DNA of 64,000 nt from an uncultured Planctomyces sp. (lineage in GTDB: Bacteria; Planctomycetota; Planctomycetia; Planctomycetales; Planctomycetaceae): the NCBI GenBank assembly GCA_937899075.1, contig CALDJX010000608.1, positions 1-64,000 on the forward strand, written 5' to 3'. The notes under the pieces are model-generated. The model was not told the origin of the DNA. It did no database searches and worked only from the letters and a program-made list of their open reading frames with translations. Made by a program: the position numbers and the translations under genes. The first letter of the stretch is position 1. Each line of letters starts with the position of its first letter. Below, piece by piece: positions 60,209 to 64,000 of the stretch.

Positions 60209-60311
60209 TGACAATTCTCCTGCCCGGTTCCAACCCAAAGGTCACGACATCGAAAACACGAATAACTGCATGTCACAAGTTTTTCGTGACAAGTAGCTTG
60301 CCGTCCGGGAC

Positions 60312-60430
60312 CTGAATATTTCACGTCGGTCGTGAATTCAGGCAGTCTGCGATGCGGGGTGACACTCTGTCGGTTTTGAGAGACGATGCAAATATGCAGC
60401 ACGTTCCGGGCAGCGAAGCCGGGGAACGTG
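60312..60430. promoter_or_regulatory. two inverted repeats upstream of the YqiJ-like/flotillin operon
   Basis: ctgaatatttcacg-tcggt-cgtgaattcag (60312-60341) and cacgttcc-N15-ggaacgtg (60400-60430). Confidence 0.4.
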
Positions 60431-60591
60431 GAAACGCACGATTGGGATCACAAGTAATCTGCCACTCGCCAGGATAAACCGTCTGGCGCGATTACAACGG
60501 CAGCAAGAAGGGCTCACGCAGTTTTCGAAGACAACGTCAGGCGAAGCCATTCGGCGCGACCCGCCAGCTCACCCAGCGCCAAACTCGCAAT

Positions 60592-63500
60592 TTACGGCTG
60601 CTGCGGCGATGACGGGTCAGCCTTGTGATTTGAATTCGGATTGTCGTCACTCGCAGAATTGTCAATCCTGGTTGCATCGGCTGGGTCAGCCAGTTGCGGA
60701 CGAGTGACCAGATCGGAGTCGTCGTTAAACAGAATTCCCGGTTCCAGGTCTGGTGGAGAATCGGTGAGCACTTCGCCTGTCATGGCCAACAGCCAGGCCT
60801 TAACCATTGGTCGAAAGCGGCTTTCGGGGAAGTCGTCGACCAGTGCTTTCAAAGTGGAAGTCGCTTTGTTGCAGTCACCGGCTTCGAGATTGGCCATAGC
60901 GCTGGTCCATTGCAGGATCGCGATCTCGTTGGCAGTTTCCATCATCGTTTGAGATGAGATCAGCGTTTGACTTGCCGGCCAGATATTGCTTTCTCCCAGA
61001 AACTGCGGCGACGGCATTGCAAACGGAACGGTGGCCATCATTGCTTGAGTGCTGGCGGACTTGAGTTGTTGAATGCGTTCGGTGCAGCGTCTGGCGGCGC
61101 TTTGATAGTCGCCCAGAGCCATGTCGAGCCAGCAGGTCTGAAGCACGACGGTTAATGGAATGCCAGCCGCATTTCCCATTTGTTCGAAGGTTGCGAACAT
61201 CGCGCTGGCTTCATCAAGACGTCCAGTCTCGGCGAGCAGAAACGCGAGCTGAAGTTCCGCCATTTGATTTCCGGCGACGGCGAGCCGATCGTCTTCCAGA
61301 ATCTGCAGTGCGCGACCTGCAAAGCCAGCTTGATTCAACGCGGCTGCAAGCTGGGCGCGATCGACGTTTTCCTGCTGCATCGCCTCTTCAATGCGCTTGT
61401 CGGTTGCTTCAACCTGCGGAGCGATCTGTTGTTTCATCTGGTTGAGCTGTCGCGCGAACTTAAGAATCTGATCACTCAGTTCAGAGTCGGCGAGTTTTCG
61501 GATTACGGCCAGAGCACGTTCACACATTTCAAGCGTCAGGTCGGTTCGACCAACCGAGTGGTAGAGCTGGGCCGCGCCAAACAGCAGTTGCAGATTTTCT
61601 GGGTCGATGACCAGAGCCTGCCGCATTGCGTAAAGCCGCTGGTAATACCTCTGTTGAGTAGGAACTGGAAGCTGAAACTCGGCCATCAGATTTGCTTCAA
61701 CACTTTGCAGAATGCTGTGAACGTCTGCCTGAATGCTGAATATTTGAGCGTTGTCTGTTTCATCGCTGATGCCGGCCGCCGCGTCGCGAAGTGCGAGAAT
61801 GGCAAGACCCAGTGCGTCGCCGCGTTCCATCGGCAATCCGCCGCTGGCAACTGCGGAAAGGTGGGCCAGCTCATGCCTCGCCCTTTGTGCGAAGTTGGAA
61901 ACTGGCGGAGTCGGTAAAGACAGAAACTGCTGATAGCTCGAAGCGGGCCGCGGCCATTCAACCCGAGTTTGGATGTCTGACTTCACTCGGCATTCTTCAA
62001 ACGCGATCTTCTTAAAGAACCCGAGATTCAGGTTCGATAGCTGTGCACCAGGGAGCTGTTTCGATTGAGAAAAGAATGCTGTCGAAGCGCCCAGCGCGAC
62101 CAGATCCCAGTGTGGTGACGCGACGAGATCGAAGTACGAGTTGTAGTCCGGATTCACCCCCCACATCCGCGGCGTCACCAGTTTGACCTGGTACTCGTCG
62201 AACGGCGCTTGCCAGAATTCTTGTTTTCCGAGCCAGGCGTCCGATTCGTTGACAGACCTCCCTGAAGCAGGATCTGCAGACGCAGGCTTCGCCGCGCCTC
62301 GTCTCAATGCATAACGTGCTTTGTTATGAGTCTTGAGGATGTCGTTGTCGCCGCCCGCGAAGACTCCGACGCGACTGTCAACGAACGATGGAACGCCGTG
62401 CCAGAGCAACACGTCGGCCTGATCGAGTCGGAAGGTGAAGATGCGTCCTTCAGGCAACTGCTCGACTTCGTCTCGGGCAGCTTCGATCGTTGCAGCCAGA
62501 AGTGGAGAGAAGCCGAGTCCGACGCGCCGACCTTCCGGCCCCATCAGTCGACCACTGATCGCCAGAAACGCGATCGCCGCAAAGCCGAGCACCGTGACTG
62601 CTCGCCCGGCTCGTGACCACAAAACTTCAGCCGTTTCGATCGTGTATTCCTGTCGGCAGCTGGCCCGGTACCAGTCCTGGCCGTTCAGCGAAGCGAGTAC
62701 ACACGAAACAAGAGCCAGTGTTCCGAGTTCATGTGAGCACGCGATCGAAAGTCCAAGCACGGCAACGTAGGTTGCCAACAGGCCAACGTTCAGTCGTGAA
62801 AAATTCATGACACTTGTCACGGCAGCGACGACGGCGATCGTCAGCGCAGCAATCGTGTGCAGGTTGAGATTTTCCCAAAACACAGAATCAAACAGAGGAA
62901 CAAGCTGCAGCTCGTGTGGAAGTCGGATTCGCCCGGCGTACTCGGCCAGAGCCGGCATCTCGACTCCGTACAGCTGAATCGGAGAAAGAATTGCGTGCCA
63001 GCCGAAAGGGTTAATCATCAGCGCGACGAAGCCGACTCCTGTCGCCATCGCCAGACCTTTCAGCGATGCACTTTCGTGGAGTGATCCTCGACCGAATTTC
63101 TGACCGATCGCGGTTCCTGCCAGATAGGCCAGCAGAATGAACCAGCCGATGAATGCTCGCGGATCGAGGTTGCTCCAAACCGCCAGAGAACCAGCCAGGC
63201 ACCATAGCGTCGACTGCTTCCCGGTTTGCGACCACAGGTGCAGCCCTCGCAGCATCCACGCCACTCCGAGCAAAGTGACGACCTGCGGCAGCACGGTGAA
63301 CTGCAGATTCACCATCAGCAGCGCAATCCCAACGCAGACTGAAGTCCACCAGGTGGGGAGTTCGTCGCGAGTGATTCCGTGCAGAAAGTAAAACGTTGCG
63401 CCCGCAGCCAGGGCTGTCATTAACGTCAGCCCGGTGGCACCACCGACTCCGTGCACACCGGCAATCATCAAGTCGAACAGCCAGGCCAGATTAACCCAGG

Positions 63501-63891
63501 GACGATCGGCAGCCGTGTAAGAAAATACGTCGTTGGCAGGCGGCAGGATTCCATTCGACGCAAGATGCTCGCCCGTTCGAATTCGAACCAGCGTGACGGT
63601 ATCCGAGATGTGTCGACACCCGAGCAGAAACGCGAGAAGGATCACCACCCAACGCAGCATGAAGTCGCCACGGATGGCTTCATCCTCGACGATTTCCGGA
63701 GACAGTGGCTCCCACTCGGGCAGATCATCTTCATCGTCGACGTCTTCAGCCGGTGCTGGCGTCAACTCGGAAGACTCAGCTTGAGGTTCATCTACGCGCG
63801 ATTCGTCAGCATCGTTGGAGCTGGAAACGTCATGCGAAGTTGGCTCAGTATCGTCCGACGGAGTCTCATCCTGGTCTTTGGGATCTGTCAC
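60592..63891 (-). CDS. polytopic membrane protein with C-terminal TPR-like region (1099 aa)
   Basis: About ten hydrophobic segments in the N-terminal half, helical-repeat C-terminal half (LQLLFGAAQLYHSVGRTDLTLEMCERALAVI). Confidence 0.8.
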   Translation of the reverse strand: MTDPKDQDETPSDDTEPTSHDVSSSNDADESRVDEPQAESSELTPAPAEDVDDEDDLPEWEPLSPEIVEDEAIRGDFMLRWVVILLAFLLGCRHISDTVTLVRIRTGEHLASNGILPPANDVFSYTAADRPWVNLAWLFDLMIAGVHGVGGATGLTLMTALAAGATFYFLHGITRDELPTWWTSVCVGIALLMVNLQFTVLPQVVTLLGVAWMLRGLHLWSQTGKQSTLWCLAGSLAVWSNLDPRAFIGWFILLAYLAGTAIGQKFGRGSLHESASLKGLAMATGVGFVALMINPFGWHAILSPIQLYGVEMPALAEYAGRIRLPHELQLVPLFDSVFWENLNLHTIAALTIAVVAAVTSVMNFSRLNVGLLATYVAVLGLSIACSHELGTLALVSCVLASLNGQDWYRASCRQEYTIETAEVLWSRAGRAVTVLGFAAIAFLAISGRLMGPEGRRVGLGFSPLLAATIEAARDEVEQLPEGRIFTFRLDQADVLLWHGVPSFVDSRVGVFAGGDNDILKTHNKARYALRRGAAKPASADPASGRSVNESDAWLGKQEFWQAPFDEYQVKLVTPRMWGVNPDYNSYFDLVASPHWDLVALGASTAFFSQSKQLPGAQLSNLNLGFFKKIAFEECRVKSDIQTRVEWPRPASSYQQFLSLPTPPVSNFAQRARHELAHLSAVASGGLPMERGDALGLAILALRDAAAGISDETDNAQIFSIQADVHSILQSVEANLMAEFQLPVPTQQRYYQRLYAMRQALVIDPENLQLLFGAAQLYHSVGRTDLTLEMCERALAVIRKLADSELSDQILKFARQLNQMKQQIAPQVEATDKRIEEAMQQENVDRAQLAAALNQAGFAGRALQILEDDRLAVAGNQMAELQLAFLLAETGRLDEASAMFATFEQMGNAAGIPLTVVLQTCWLDMALGDYQSAARRCTERIQQLKSASTQAMMATVPFAMPSPQFLGESNIWPASQTLISSQTMMETANEIAILQWTSAMANLEAGDCNKATSTLKALVDDFPESRFRPMVKAWLLAMTGEVLTDSPPDLEPGILFNDDSDLVTRPQLADPADATRIDNSASDDNPNSNHKADPSSPQQP

Positions 63892-64000
63892 GAAAGCCTC
63901 TACGCGGTTGAGAAAGGAAGACCGTTTAATAACGCCGAAATGAAAACAAAGAGATGAAGCCGTGCAGACTACGATTCCGGGCAGAGCAGAATCAACAACA

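Overview
The 64 kb window (about 57% GC by eye) looks like ordinary chromosome from a planctomycete-type bacterium. Supporting signs are a DUF1559/prepilin protein, a DUF1501 protein, a cytochrome-WD40 protein, a zinc-finger Ser/Thr kinase and long exported TPR/propeller proteins. I saw no phage, IS element, CRISPR array, rRNA or tRNA. Housekeeping genes include ilvC (partial), msrA, truD, queF, an Ldh-family oxidoreductase, two PLP aminotransferases, an epimerase and a BY-kinase. The least ordinary content is: (1) an operon of an OB-fold (YqiJ/NfeD-like) membrane protein, an SPFH/flotillin (YqiK-like) protein and a 1825-aa AAA ATPase (51888-60208, minus); (2) three genes (31671-38763, minus) that appear to carry five CsgG/TolB-N-like modules, two of them with C-terminal beta-propeller-like regions, downstream of an ECF sigma/anti-sigma operon; (3) a Ser/Thr kinase with a C-terminal DJ-1/PfpI-like domain lacking the usual cysteine; (4) a divergent RNase H2-like protein with GYG instead of GRG; (5) an RHH protein with three copies of GAGATATCTC in its promoter; (6) five intergenic long imperfect palindromes (70-88 bp) plus three other dispersed repeat families; (7) an STN-like gene with an apparent one-base frameshift. 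All family assignments come from reading motifs, not from database searches.
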